The notes under the pieces are model-generated. The model ran no database searches and was not told where the DNA came from. It was given only the letters and a program-made list of their open reading frames with translations. This document shows, one piece after another, positions 51,465 through 59,203 of a stretch of DNA of 64,000 nucleotides (position 1 is its first letter; each line of letters begins with the position of its first letter). The translations under genes and the position numbers were made by a program. Where the stretch lies: positions 186,001 to 250,000 of the forward strand of contig JAWKPA010000013.1 in assembly GCA_041390905.1 (NCBI GenBank), written 5' to 3'. The stretch comes from JACKCD01 sp041390905 (lineage in GTDB: Bacteria > Chloroflexota > Anaerolineae > Promineifilales > Promineifilaceae).

Positions 51465-52310
51465 GTGAATGTAGGTGTTGGTCTTCCAAATACGCTGCGT
51501 GGTGCTGATGGCAGGTTGCTGCTGGCGTGGGCGCGGCAGGCGGATGCTGGGCCATTTTCGAGCCTGGCTGTTTTTGACCGGATGTTGTATGACAGTTATG
51601 AGCCGCTGACGACGCTGGCGGCGGCGGCGGCGGTAACGGAGCGGATTCGGCTGGCGACGATGATTGTGATTAGCCCGCTGCGAAATACGGCCGTTCTTGC
51701 CAAAACGGCGCTGACGATTGATGGGTTGTCAAACGGCCGTTTAACCCTGGGTATTGCCATTGGGGCGCGGCGGGATGATTATGAGGTAACGGCCGTTCCC
51801 TACAACCAGCGCGGCCGCATCATCACCCAGCAGTTGGCCGATTTGCGAACCCATTGGGAAAATGAAGCCATTGGCCCCCGCACCGGCCAGCCCGACGGCC
51901 CCGAACTGCTTGTTGGTGGCACAACCGATGTCACCTTTAGCCGTGTAGCGCGTTACACCGACGGCTATATGCACGGCGGCGGCCCCCCCCGCATTTTTGC
52001 CGGCATAGCCGAAAAAGCGGTGTCGGCGTGGCAGGCGGCCGGCCGCCCCGGCAAACCAAAGCTGTGGGGCATGGGCTACTATGCGCTGGGCGATACCGCT
52101 TTGGCCGAAGCCGGAGCCGACTATTTGCGCGACTACTACGCCTTTACCGGCCCCTTTGCCGAACGCATTGCTCAGGGGCTGCTGACCACCCCCCAGGCCG
52201 TTCACCAATTCATTCGCGGCTACGCCGAAGCAGGCTGCGACGAGCTGATTCTCTTTCCCACCGCCCCCAGCCTGGAGCAACTGCAGCGGCTGGCGGATGT
52301 TATTGGCTGA
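51465..52310 (+). CDS. LLM-class flavin-dependent oxidoreductase
   Basis: 281 residues of the luciferase-like monooxygenase/F420 reductase family, a TIM barrel that uses FMN or F420. Typical features are VGVGLPNTLRG at the start, LAVFDRMLYDSYEPLTTLAAAAAVT, LATMIVISPLRNTAVLAKTA, and the cofactor strand LLVGGTTDVTFSRVARYTDGYM. GTG at 51465 is chosen because AAGGAG sits seven bases upstream; a TTG at 51441 lies inside the repeat. The stop codon overlaps the first unit of a GGAGATT repeat. Substrate unknown. Confidence 0.88.
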   Translation: MNVGVGLPNTLRGADGRLLLAWARQADAGPFSSLAVFDRMLYDSYEPLTTLAAAAAVTERIRLATMIVISPLRNTAVLAKTALTIDGLSNGRLTLGIAIGARRDDYEVTAVPYNQRGRIITQQLADLRTHWENEAIGPRTGQPDGPELLVGGTTDVTFSRVARYTDGYMHGGGPPRIFAGIAEKAVSAWQAAGRPGKPKLWGMGYYALGDTALAEAGADYLRDYYAFTGPFAERIAQGLLTTPQAVHQFIRGYAEAGCDELILFPTAPSLEQLQRLADVIG

Positions 52311-52507
52311 TTGGAGATTGGAGATTGGAGATTGACCCGATTCTGCTGACATTTGGTAATAAAGAAGCAAATTTCACCGCAGAGGGCGCAAAGATCGCAG
52401 AGATTCACCTTGTTTTCTTCTTTTCCTCTGCGCCCTTTGCGTACTCTGCGGTTCAAATTCTGAGATGTCAACAGAACCCAATCTCCAATCCCCAATCCCC
52501 AATCTCC
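52308..52507. repeat. Nested repeats: GGAGATTGG arms interrupted by a CCGCAGAG element
   Basis: The outer left arm (TGATTGGAGATTGG ... TTCTGCTGACAT, to about 52350) is complementary to the right arm (ATGTCAACAGAA ... CAATCTCCAATC, from about 52465). Between them is a second inverted element with CACCGCAGAGGGCGCAAAG and CTTTGCGTACTCTGCGGT ends (52377-52454). Confidence 0.8.
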
Positions 52508-52521
52508 ATTTTCTCAACCCT

Positions 52522-54669
52522 ATGAAAATCTTAACCGTTGGCGGCGGGCCGGGTGGATTGTATGCCAGTCTGCTGCTGAAGAAAGCAAACCCTTCTCTTG
52601 ATATTCAGGTGATTGAACGCAACCCGGCGGGGGCAACCTATGGCTGGGGAGTCGTTTTTTCTGACCGCACCCTCAACGTTTACCGTGAGGCCGATAGCAA
52701 AACGTACCAGCAAATTACCGACAGCTTTGTCATTTGGACAGCCATTGACACCTGTTACCGCGATGCCGTGGTGCGCTGCGAAGGCCACAGCTTTGCCGGG
52801 ATGTACCGCAAGAAGTTGCTGCAACTGCTGCAAGAGCGGTGCCGGGAGCTGGGCGTGCGGCTGACCTTTGACACCGAGTTTGATGATCTCTCCATTTTTC
52901 CCGATTACGATCTGGTGATTGCCGCCGACGGGGTGAACAGCAAGATTCGCAACGCCTTTGCCGACAAATTCCAGCCGACGATGACGCGGGGGGCGGCCAA
53001 ATATATCTGGTTTGGCACCAACATGGTGCTGGATGCGTTCACCTTTTACTTCCGCGAAAACGAGCATGGGCTGTTTCAGGCGCACGCTTACCCGTTTGAC
53101 GGCACGCGCAGCACCTTTATTGTGGAGTGTGAGGAAGATGTGTGGCGGCGGGCGGGGCTGGACACGACCGACGAGGCGACCAGCGTGGCGTATTGCGAAG
53201 CGTTGTTTGCCCAGGATTTGCGCGGGCGCAAGCTGTTGTCAAACAAATCGTCGTGGCTCAATTTTAATGAGGTGCGGTGTAAGACGTGGCGGCACAAAAA
53301 CATCATTTTGCTGGGGGACGCGGCGCACACGGCCCACTTTTCCATTGGCTCTGGCACCAAGCTGGCAATGGATGGGGCGGTGGCGCTGGTTAATTCGTTT
53401 ATTGCCAATGATGATTTGGAGACGGCGTTGCGGCTGTATGAGATGGAGCGCCGGCCGCGTGTGGAGTCGTTGCAGGCGGCGGCGCTGGTGAGCCAGACTT
53501 ATTTTGAAAATATGCGCCGCTATACGCACTTGGATCCACTATCGTTTACGAGCAATTTGCTGACGCGAAGTGGGCGGATTACGTATGACAATTTGCGGGT
53601 GCGCGACCCGTATTACATTGACAGGGTGGATATGGATTTTTCAGGGGTGGGGACGGGAAAAACGGCCGTTTCTCTGGCCCCACCCCCTCTCTTCAACCCC
53701 TACACGCTGCGCGGGATGACCCTGCCCAATCGGGTGGCGGTGCAGCCTGCGCTGACTGGGGCGGCCAGCGACGGCGTGCTGACCCCGGCGGCGATTGCGG
53801 AGCTGGTGGAACAGGCGCAAGGTGGGGTGGGGCTGCTGGTTTCGGGGGAAACGGCCGTTTCTGCCAACGCCCGCATCACCCCCGACGACCCCGGCTTGTA
53901 CAGCGACGCGGCCCAGGCTGCCTGGGCGCAGGTGGCCGACGCGCTGCACAGCCAAACAAAGGCCAAACTGTGCGTGCAGCTTAACCACGCCGGACGGCGC
54001 GGAGCGACCCGACCCCGGCGGCGTGGGCTGGATATTCCGCTGCAACGGGGGGCATGGCCGCTCGGAGCATGGCCGCTGGTGGCACCGTCGCCCATTGCCT
54101 ATACGCCAACGAGCCAGCAGCCGGAGATGGTGGATGAGGTGGGGATGGGGGAAATAACGGCCGTTTTTGCCCAGGCCGCCGCGCGTGCTGCCGCTGCCGG
54201 GGTGGATATGCTCCTGCTCAACATGGGCCACGGCTACCTGCTCGGCAGCTTTTTGTCCCCCCTCAGCAACAAGCGGAGCGATGCCTATGGCGGGTCGCTG
54301 GAGAACCGGATGCGCTTTCCGCTGGCGGTGCTGGCGGCGGTGCGGGGTGTGTGGCCGCAGGAACGGCCGTTGGCGGTTGCCCTCAACGTCACCGATTGGG
54401 CAAAGGGTGGCATTGAAGAGATGGAAGGGGTGGCAATGGCGCGGGTGTTAAAAGCCCACGGGGTAGATTTGCTGCTGCCGCTGGCGGGGCAAACGACGGT
54501 GGATGAACAGCCCAGCTATGGCGCGGGCTTTCTCACCTCGCTCAGCGAGCTGGTGCGCCATGAGGCGGGTTTGCCAACCATGGTGGGCGGCTATTTGCAA
54601 ACGACGGGTGAGGTCAATTCGATTTTGGCGGCTGGCCGAGCTGATTTGTGTGTGATGACAGGGAAGTAG
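52522..54669 (+). CDS. Bifunctional FAD monooxygenase / Old Yellow Enzyme-type reductase (anthraniloyl/salicylyl-CoA type)
   Basis: 715 residues. The N-terminal flavin monooxygenase has the dinucleotide site GGGPGGLYAS (6-15), DLVIAADGVNSKIR and LLGDAAHTAHFSIGSGTK. From about residue 390 an Old Yellow Enzyme-like barrel begins (FNPYTLRGMTLPNRVAVQP, QLNHAGRRG, SNKRSDAYGGSLENR, GRADLC). This fusion is characteristic of 2-aminobenzoyl-CoA monooxygenase/reductase and salicylyl-CoA 5-hydroxylase, which hydroxylate and dearomatise CoA-bound aromatics. The protein stops just after GRADLCVM, about 40 residues before the family's usual end, so activity is uncertain. A near-identical fragment lies at 58697-59144. 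ATG 52522 is the best start. Confidence 0.88.
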   Translation: MKILTVGGGPGGLYASLLLKKANPSLDIQVIERNPAGATYGWGVVFSDRTLNVYREADSKTYQQITDSFVIWTAIDTCYRDAVVRCEGHSFAGMYRKKLLQLLQERCRELGVRLTFDTEFDDLSIFPDYDLVIAADGVNSKIRNAFADKFQPTMTRGAAKYIWFGTNMVLDAFTFYFRENEHGLFQAHAYPFDGTRSTFIVECEEDVWRRAGLDTTDEATSVAYCEALFAQDLRGRKLLSNKSSWLNFNEVRCKTWRHKNIILLGDAAHTAHFSIGSGTKLAMDGAVALVNSFIANDDLETALRLYEMERRPRVESLQAAALVSQTYFENMRRYTHLDPLSFTSNLLTRSGRITYDNLRVRDPYYIDRVDMDFSGVGTGKTAVSLAPPPLFNPYTLRGMTLPNRVAVQPALTGAASDGVLTPAAIAELVEQAQGGVGLLVSGETAVSANARITPDDPGLYSDAAQAAWAQVADALHSQTKAKLCVQLNHAGRRGATRPRRRGLDIPLQRGAWPLGAWPLVAPSPIAYTPTSQQPEMVDEVGMGEITAVFAQAAARAAAAGVDMLLLNMGHGYLLGSFLSPLSNKRSDAYGGSLENRMRFPLAVLAAVRGVWPQERPLAVALNVTDWAKGGIEEMEGVAMARVLKAHGVDLLLPLAGQTTVDEQPSYGAGFLTSLSELVRHEAGLPTMVGGYLQTTGEVNSILAAGRADLCVMTGK

Positions 54670-54673
54670 AGAG

Positions 54674-54738
54674 GGGGGAGATGGCGCGGAAAAACGGCCG
54701 TTGGTTCCCACCAGCGTCATGTCGCGCCATCCCCCCCT
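54674..54738. repeat. Hairpin between convergent genes
   Basis: GGGGGGAGATGGCGCG is complemented by CGCGCCATCCCCCC, with an AACGGCCGTT in the loop. It contains the NACHT stop codon. Confidence 0.75.
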
Positions 54739-56908
54739 ACCCGGCGTTGGGGGGCAGCAACAGTTGGTTTTCAAACGCCTCCCGATCCGGCAGGGTTGCC
54801 AGTTGCAAACAATCCACAAACAGCTTCGTGGCCTCCAAATAACGCCGATATAGTTTCGTTTGGGCTGGCGACAGCGGCCACTCATGCCCAATGTCGCGCT
54901 GCTGGATGCTGAGCTGCTGTAGCTGATGGTAAAACTGCTGCCACGCTTCACGGGGTGCCTCAACATCGGGAACCGCCAATTGCTCAACCGCCTCGGCCAG
55001 CGCAGTCAGCCCCATTTTCTGACTTGTCTCAACCACATTGCGTATAGCCTTTTGAAGGGCGAGGGCGAGGTCGCGGGCGAGGGCGAGGGCGAGGTCGCGG
55101 GCGAGGGCGAGGGCGCGGTCGCGGGCGCGGGTGAGGGCGAGGGCGAGGGCGCGGTCGAGGGCGAGGTCGAGGGCGAGGGCGCGGTCGAGGTCGAGGGCGC
55201 GGGCGCGGTCGAGGGCGAGGGCGCGGTCGAGGGCGAGGTCGAGGGCGAGGGCGCGGGCGAGGTCGCGGGCGAGGGCGCGGTCGAGGTCGCGGTCGAGGGC
55301 GAGGGCGAGGGCGAGGTCTAGGTCGCGGGCGAGGGCGAAGATGTAAAGGTAAAAAGCACGCAGGGCTGGGGGCTTGGCAGCCCCCAGCACCTGCCTGCTT
55401 TTCGCCACACCCCATTGCAGCAACTGCCCAATCTCGTCTTCCCCGGCCACCATCTGGTTTAAAGCCGCCGCAAACAGCGTGCAAAATTCGGTGGCATCAT
55501 CCAACATCCCCGCCGTCAGCAAAAACACCTCCCGCCACCGTTTGTCCCCCACGTGCCCCATCAGCCGGGGCAGCGTCCCCCGCGCCTCATTGTCCACAAT
55601 ATAGCGCGCCGTCAAATATTCCTGCAGCGTCAGGTGGGAAAAAGAGTGGATGCGGTGCGCCCGCTCCACAAAAATCCCGTGCTGCGCCTCCATCGCCGCC
55701 AGCACCTTCTCCCCGTCCGGCTCGGCAATGCCCGGCACCCGCCCCAAATATTCCTCCAGCAGCCCCACCACCCGCTTCTCCGGCAAAAAATATTCCCCCT
55801 TCTCAAAGGTATCGGCGGCCACATAAGTCAGCAGCCGCAGCCTGTGCTTGTAGGAAAGCTCCTTATAAACCGTGTCGCGGGTAATGTTGCGGCTGGCATC
55901 CCACTTCAGCAGCAGTGCCCGCAGCGCCTCCTCATAAATCTCATCCCGGTTGGGCGGGAACTCGTTGCGCTCATCATAGACCAAACAAAGCAGCGACAGC
56001 AGCAGCGGCACCTGCGCCAGTTCCCGCACAGCTTTGTTGCTTTCCTCCTCCAGCAACGCCCGGCGGCAGCTTTTCCGCTTCGTCTCATTGCCCACAAACC
56101 AATGGTCAACATAACGTCCCATCTGCTCCGTATCAAAATCAGCCATCTCCACATACTCAAACTGGGTAAAAGAGTAGTCGGTGGCGGCGACGCGGCAGGT
56201 CAGCAGCATCGGGCAGTCGCTGTACTGGTAAACAAAATCATTCAGTTGGGCAATTAGCGTCGCCCGCCGCTCCCCCTCCAAATTCACCTCATCCAGCCCG
56301 TCAAACAGCAGCAGCCCCTCCCCATCCTTCAGCAAATCCGCCACAAACGGCGCCGGGTTGGGGAAACGATGCACGTCAAACTGGTGGACAATAAACTCCA
56401 GCAGCCCCTTGCCCGAATCCGACAGCTCCTTGAGCGAGACAAAAATCGGCACCTTTTTAATCTCATGCCGAATGGCGCGCAGCGCCGTGTATTTGAGAAA
56501 CGTCGTCTTGCCCGCCCCCGGCTTGCCCAACACAAAGAGCTTGGGGTATTCCGCCACCGCCGCATTCCCGCTCAGCCGCTTTACTCGTTCGTGCCAGGCA
56601 AAGTCACGCGGGGCGGCTTCTTCCGTCAGTCGTTCAATCGTATAGCGTCGCTCCGCGCTCAACCTGTCCAGCACGTTGACGTGGGTAAAGACATTTTCCA
56701 GCGGCTCCGCCTCGCGCCGCCCCAGAATCAGCACAAACCCCACCTTTCCATAAAGGCTGGTGTAATATTTTTCAATGCCCAGCCGCCACTGCGCTTGGTT
56801 CTTGGCAAAAGTAGTCCCCTGTTCAATCACCTTCTGCCCATACCCTGCCCATAACCAGCCAACCGCCTGCCCAATCGCTGTTTGAATTTCTGGTGGAATA
56901 ACTATCAT
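54737..56908 (-). CDS. NACHT NTPase with an Ala/Leu/Asp/Arg low-complexity helix
   Basis: 723 residues. A helical N-terminal domain (IPPEIQTAIGQAVGWLWAGYG) resembles the NACHT-associated helical domains of bacterial NLR-like proteins. The NTPase has Walker A GKPGAGKTTFLKY (about 125), Walker B LLLFDGLDEVN (about 198) and the sensor LLTCRVAA; the HSFSHLTLQEYLTARYI motif marks the end of the NACHT helical region. Residues about 523-617 consist almost entirely of A, L, D and R (RDLDLALALALDRDLDRALA ...). A globular C-terminus follows (EAPREAWQQFYHQLQQL). Bacterial NACHT proteins include antiphage sensors; this role is inferred. ATG 56908 is preferred over GTG 56914. No AACGGCCGTT copies. Confidence 0.82.
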   Translation of the reverse strand: MIVIPPEIQTAIGQAVGWLWAGYGQKVIEQGTTFAKNQAQWRLGIEKYYTSLYGKVGFVLILGRREAEPLENVFTHVNVLDRLSAERRYTIERLTEEAAPRDFAWHERVKRLSGNAAVAEYPKLFVLGKPGAGKTTFLKYTALRAIRHEIKKVPIFVSLKELSDSGKGLLEFIVHQFDVHRFPNPAPFVADLLKDGEGLLLFDGLDEVNLEGERRATLIAQLNDFVYQYSDCPMLLTCRVAATDYSFTQFEYVEMADFDTEQMGRYVDHWFVGNETKRKSCRRALLEEESNKAVRELAQVPLLLSLLCLVYDERNEFPPNRDEIYEEALRALLLKWDASRNITRDTVYKELSYKHRLRLLTYVAADTFEKGEYFLPEKRVVGLLEEYLGRVPGIAEPDGEKVLAAMEAQHGIFVERAHRIHSFSHLTLQEYLTARYIVDNEARGTLPRLMGHVGDKRWREVFLLTAGMLDDATEFCTLFAAALNQMVAGEDEIGQLLQWGVAKSRQVLGAAKPPALRAFYLYIFALARDLDLALALALDRDLDRALARDLARALALDLALDRALALDRARALDLDRALALDLALDRALALALTRARDRALALARDLALALARDLALALQKAIRNVVETSQKMGLTALAEAVEQLAVPDVEAPREAWQQFYHQLQQLSIQQRDIGHEWPLSPAQTKLYRRYLEATKLFVDCLQLATLPDREAFENQLLLPPNAG
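55051..55336. repeat. GAGGGC/GCGGTC low-complexity hexamer tract
   Basis: About 285 bp of purine-rich 6-bp and 3-bp iterations made from only GAG, GGC, GTC, GCG and their shifts. The sense codons are GCC, CTC, GAC and CGC. All three frames on both strands stay open (Arg-Pro and Gly-Glu polymers in the others). Confidence 0.95.
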
Positions 56909-57231
56909 GTTCACGAGGAGGAGACAAACTGAATTCGTTTACCCATTTGCCATCCCAATAACCAACAAGACCACCCCATTATATAACACAATCGTGGTGT
57001 CGGGGCGGGCAATGTGTTGCAACGTAGGGGCTAGATGACCGGGGTTAACGCTGGCAACGCCGCTGGCCTCCTTTCCCGGTCGTCTCGCCCTTCTTGCGCC
57101 GTGGATGGCACAGGCCCAGGGCGAGACGGCGTGGAGAGGGCGTTTTTGTTTTCTGCCAACGTAAACCCGCGCCATCCCGCCCCTACAATTCTGCGTTATT
57201 TCCGTGCCCATTTTCTTTTTCCCACTGGCCC
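56909..57231. other. Intergenic region with hairpin element copy 2
   Basis: About 320 bp with no supported gene. It holds an inverted, partly eroded copy of the 17-bp-arm hairpin (57025-57090), and CGAGACGG repeats near 57120. Confidence 0.7.
57025..57090. repeat. Dispersed hairpin element, copy 2
   Basis: TCCCGGTCGTCTCGCCC (57074-57090) and GTTAACGCTGGCAACGCCGCTGG match the reverse complement of 4495-4557; the left arm is reduced to GATGACCGGGG. Confidence 0.75.
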
Positions 57232-58389
57232 CTAGCGCAACTGTTCGGCAAAGTGGGTCAGGGCGCGGCTGGTGAAAAGCTGCCAGCTTTCGCCGAGGAA
57301 AAAGTGGCCTTGGTCAGGGTAGGTGAAATAGGTGGCTTCCTTGCCGGCCGCTTGCAGTGCCCCATACAGCTTTTCTGCCCACTCCGGCGGCGTTTGCTCC
57401 AGCGCCGCGCCATCGGCCAGGCCGATATGGATTTGCAGCGGGGCAGTGAGGAAGTCCAAATGGTAGATGGGGGCAATTTGGCGCAGTAAAACGGGGTCGG
57501 CGGCGGCGCTGAGGTAGGCAGCTACCAGCGCGGGCGGCAAATCGGCGGGAATGAAGTCGCCGGGGTTACATTTGTCCCCTGCCGCTTCGGACTGCCCCGG
57601 CAGGCAGCCTGGCCCCCAACGGCCGATTAAGTCGGCATCGTCGGCGCTGTTGGGTGCGTAGAGAACGGCCGTTTTCACCCGCTCATCCACCAGCAGCACC
57701 TTAGTTGCCACCCCACCCCCCATGCTGTGGCCCCACAGCCCCACCCGCTCCGCATCCGCCTGCGGCAGCGACGGCAAGCTGCTGATCAAATTCACCACGT
57801 CGCGCACCAGCCCCGTGTGGAACAAACTCACCCCACTGTCAGACTCTCCCCAGGTGCGCAAGTCGGGGGCGATAGCAATATAGCCGTTTTGCGCCAACAG
57901 CTCCGCCATTTGCCAGGTGTCGGCACCCGCCCAATATTCGTCGCGGTCAATGTAGCCGTGGAGCAAAATGACCACGGGAAACGGCCCCGCGCCGCTGGGC
58001 GTGTGCATCATGCCCGTGATGGTCAGACCATCGCTGAGATAATCAATGTAGGCTTGGGTGAAGCCGGGCTGCTCGGCCACCACGCGCCGCAGGCGAATGC
58101 TGCCGCCAGGATAGTGATCGGCCCGCAGCCCGGCGATGGTGTAGGGGAAGATGGGATGGGGGGTGGCTGGCGTGGTGGGGGAAGGGAGTGGGGGAGTCGT
58201 GGGTGTGGGTGTGGGGGCGAGGGAGCTGGGAGGCGGCGGAACAGGGGTGAGGGTGGGGGGTGGGGTGGGGATTAGGGGGATGGTGGTGGCGGGTGGGAGT
58301 GGTGTGGGGAAAACGGCCGTTTCTCCCCTCTCTGCCTCACAACCAACCAGCAATAGCACAACAACAAACCAAAGCTTTTTGATGACCAT
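57232..58389 (-). CDS. Lipoprotein alpha/beta hydrolase
   Basis: 385 residues. The signal sequence ends in the lipobox LLLVGC. A Pro/Thr-rich linker (about 20-90) precedes an alpha/beta-hydrolase domain. Nucleophile S222 lies in GHSMGG, catalytic H362 in DQGHFF, and the acid is probably the Asp of GLADGAAL; the oxyanion loop is ILLHGYIDRDE. The fold is close to dienelactone hydrolases and prolyl-oligopeptidase-like esterases. It should act on the outer face of the membrane on esters or peptides. ATG 58389 is used because the lipoprotein signal starts there; no strong ribosome site. Confidence 0.88.
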   Translation of the reverse strand: MVIKKLWFVVVLLLVGCEAERGETAVFPTPLPPATTIPLIPTPPPTLTPVPPPPSSLAPTPTPTTPPLPSPTTPATPHPIFPYTIAGLRADHYPGGSIRLRRVVAEQPGFTQAYIDYLSDGLTITGMMHTPSGAGPFPVVILLHGYIDRDEYWAGADTWQMAELLAQNGYIAIAPDLRTWGESDSGVSLFHTGLVRDVVNLISSLPSLPQADAERVGLWGHSMGGGVATKVLLVDERVKTAVLYAPNSADDADLIGRWGPGCLPGQSEAAGDKCNPGDFIPADLPPALVAAYLSAAADPVLLRQIAPIYHLDFLTAPLQIHIGLADGAALEQTPPEWAEKLYGALQAAGKEATYFTYPDQGHFFLGESWQLFTSRALTHFAEQLR

Positions 58390-58696
58390 CAGGCAATAGT
58401 GCCGCAATTGGGCAGAATGGGCAAGCTGGGCAGGAACGAAATGTTGGGACAATGGCGGGGGGATAGCATGGTAGATGAACTCAGCCGACTGCCCGCAGTC
58501 GGCTGAGTTCCCTCGTCCGTGTTTGTCTGCGTCCTATTTAAAAGGAAAGTAACTGTACAGGTCTCCTGGCGATAGGCACAAAAAAGAGTTGTCATTCCCC
58601 CACTTTCGTGAGGGCAGGCTTCGCGCAGGCGGGAATCTATGCCGACACTTAAAAAGAAAATGACGAATGATTTGTTGCTAAAGAATGTGCGCCCAA
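58390..58696. other. Intergenic region with strong palindrome
   Basis: Contains the palindrome at 58477-58510, a GTCCGTGTTTGTC-GCGTCC motif also present at 5715-5733, and a GTCATTCCC...GGGAATC element near 58592-58635. No gene seen. Confidence 0.7.
58477..58510. repeat. Perfect hairpin with 16-bp arms
   Basis: GAACTCAGCCGACTGC-CC-GCAGTCGGCTGAGTTC. There is no T run, and the two-base centre is too short for an RNA loop, so a DNA-level palindrome or a recent inverted duplication is likely. Confidence 0.9.
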
Positions 58697-59144
58697 TCTC
58701 AACATGGGCCACGGCTATCTGCTCGGCAGCTTTTTGTCGCCGCTCAGCAACAAGCGGAGCGATGCCTATGGCGGGTCGCTGGAGAACCGGATGCGCTTTC
58801 CGCTGGCGGTGCTGGCGGCGGTGCGGGGTGTGTGGCCGCAGGAACGGCCGTTGGCGGTTGCCCTCAACATTACCGATTGGGCAAAGGGTGGCATTGAAGA
58901 AATGGAAGGGGTGGCAATGGCGCAGGTGTTAAAAGAGTGCGGGGTAGATTTACTGCTGCCGCTGGCGGGGCAAACAACGGTGGATGAGCAACCTACCTAT
59001 GGTGCCGGTTTCCTGACCACACTCAGTGAGCTGGTGCGCCATGAAGCAGGCTTGCCAACCATTGTGGGGGGCTATTTGCGAACCACGGGTGAGGTGAATT
59101 CCGTTTTGGCGGCTGGCCGGGCGGATTTGTGCGTGATGAGTTGA
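58697..59144 (+). pseudogene. Duplicated fragment of the monooxygenase/OYE gene
   Basis: Copies the last 145 codons of the gene at 52522-54669 (from NMGHGYLLGSF to GRADLCVM) with about 94% protein identity (9 differences in 144). It has no N-terminal two-thirds, flavin site or ribosome site. Both copies stop within a few bases of the same codon, so the source was probably already truncated there, or one boundary was shared. An intact AACGGCCGTT is retained. Expression as a short protein is unlikely. Confidence 0.85.
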
Positions 59145-59145
59145 G

Positions 59146-59202
59146 CGTGGGGTGTGGGGTGTAGGGTGTGGGGTGTACGCCTCACTCCCTACACCCTACA
59201 AA
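59146..59202. repeat. Iterated 7-bp GTGTGGG stem-loop
   Basis: GTGGGGTGTGGGGTGTAGGGTGTGGGGTGTAC followed by CTCACTCCCTACACCCTACA; same family as 38817-38880. Confidence 0.85.
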
Positions 59203-59203
59203 T

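Noticed and set aside
52465..54669. Longer N-terminus for the monooxygenase starting at 52465
   Set aside because: The extra 19 residues are encoded by the spacer repeat; the Rossmann fold starts directly after ATG 52522.
55029..55484. 151-codon frame encoding Arg-Pro polymers
   Set aside because: It is a shadow of the low-complexity segment of the NACHT gene, open only because the hexamer tract has no stops in any frame.
58704..59144. Independent oxidoreductase gene
   Set aside because: It lacks most of the barrel and the flavin site and duplicates the 3' end of a nearby gene, so it is called a pseudogene fragment.
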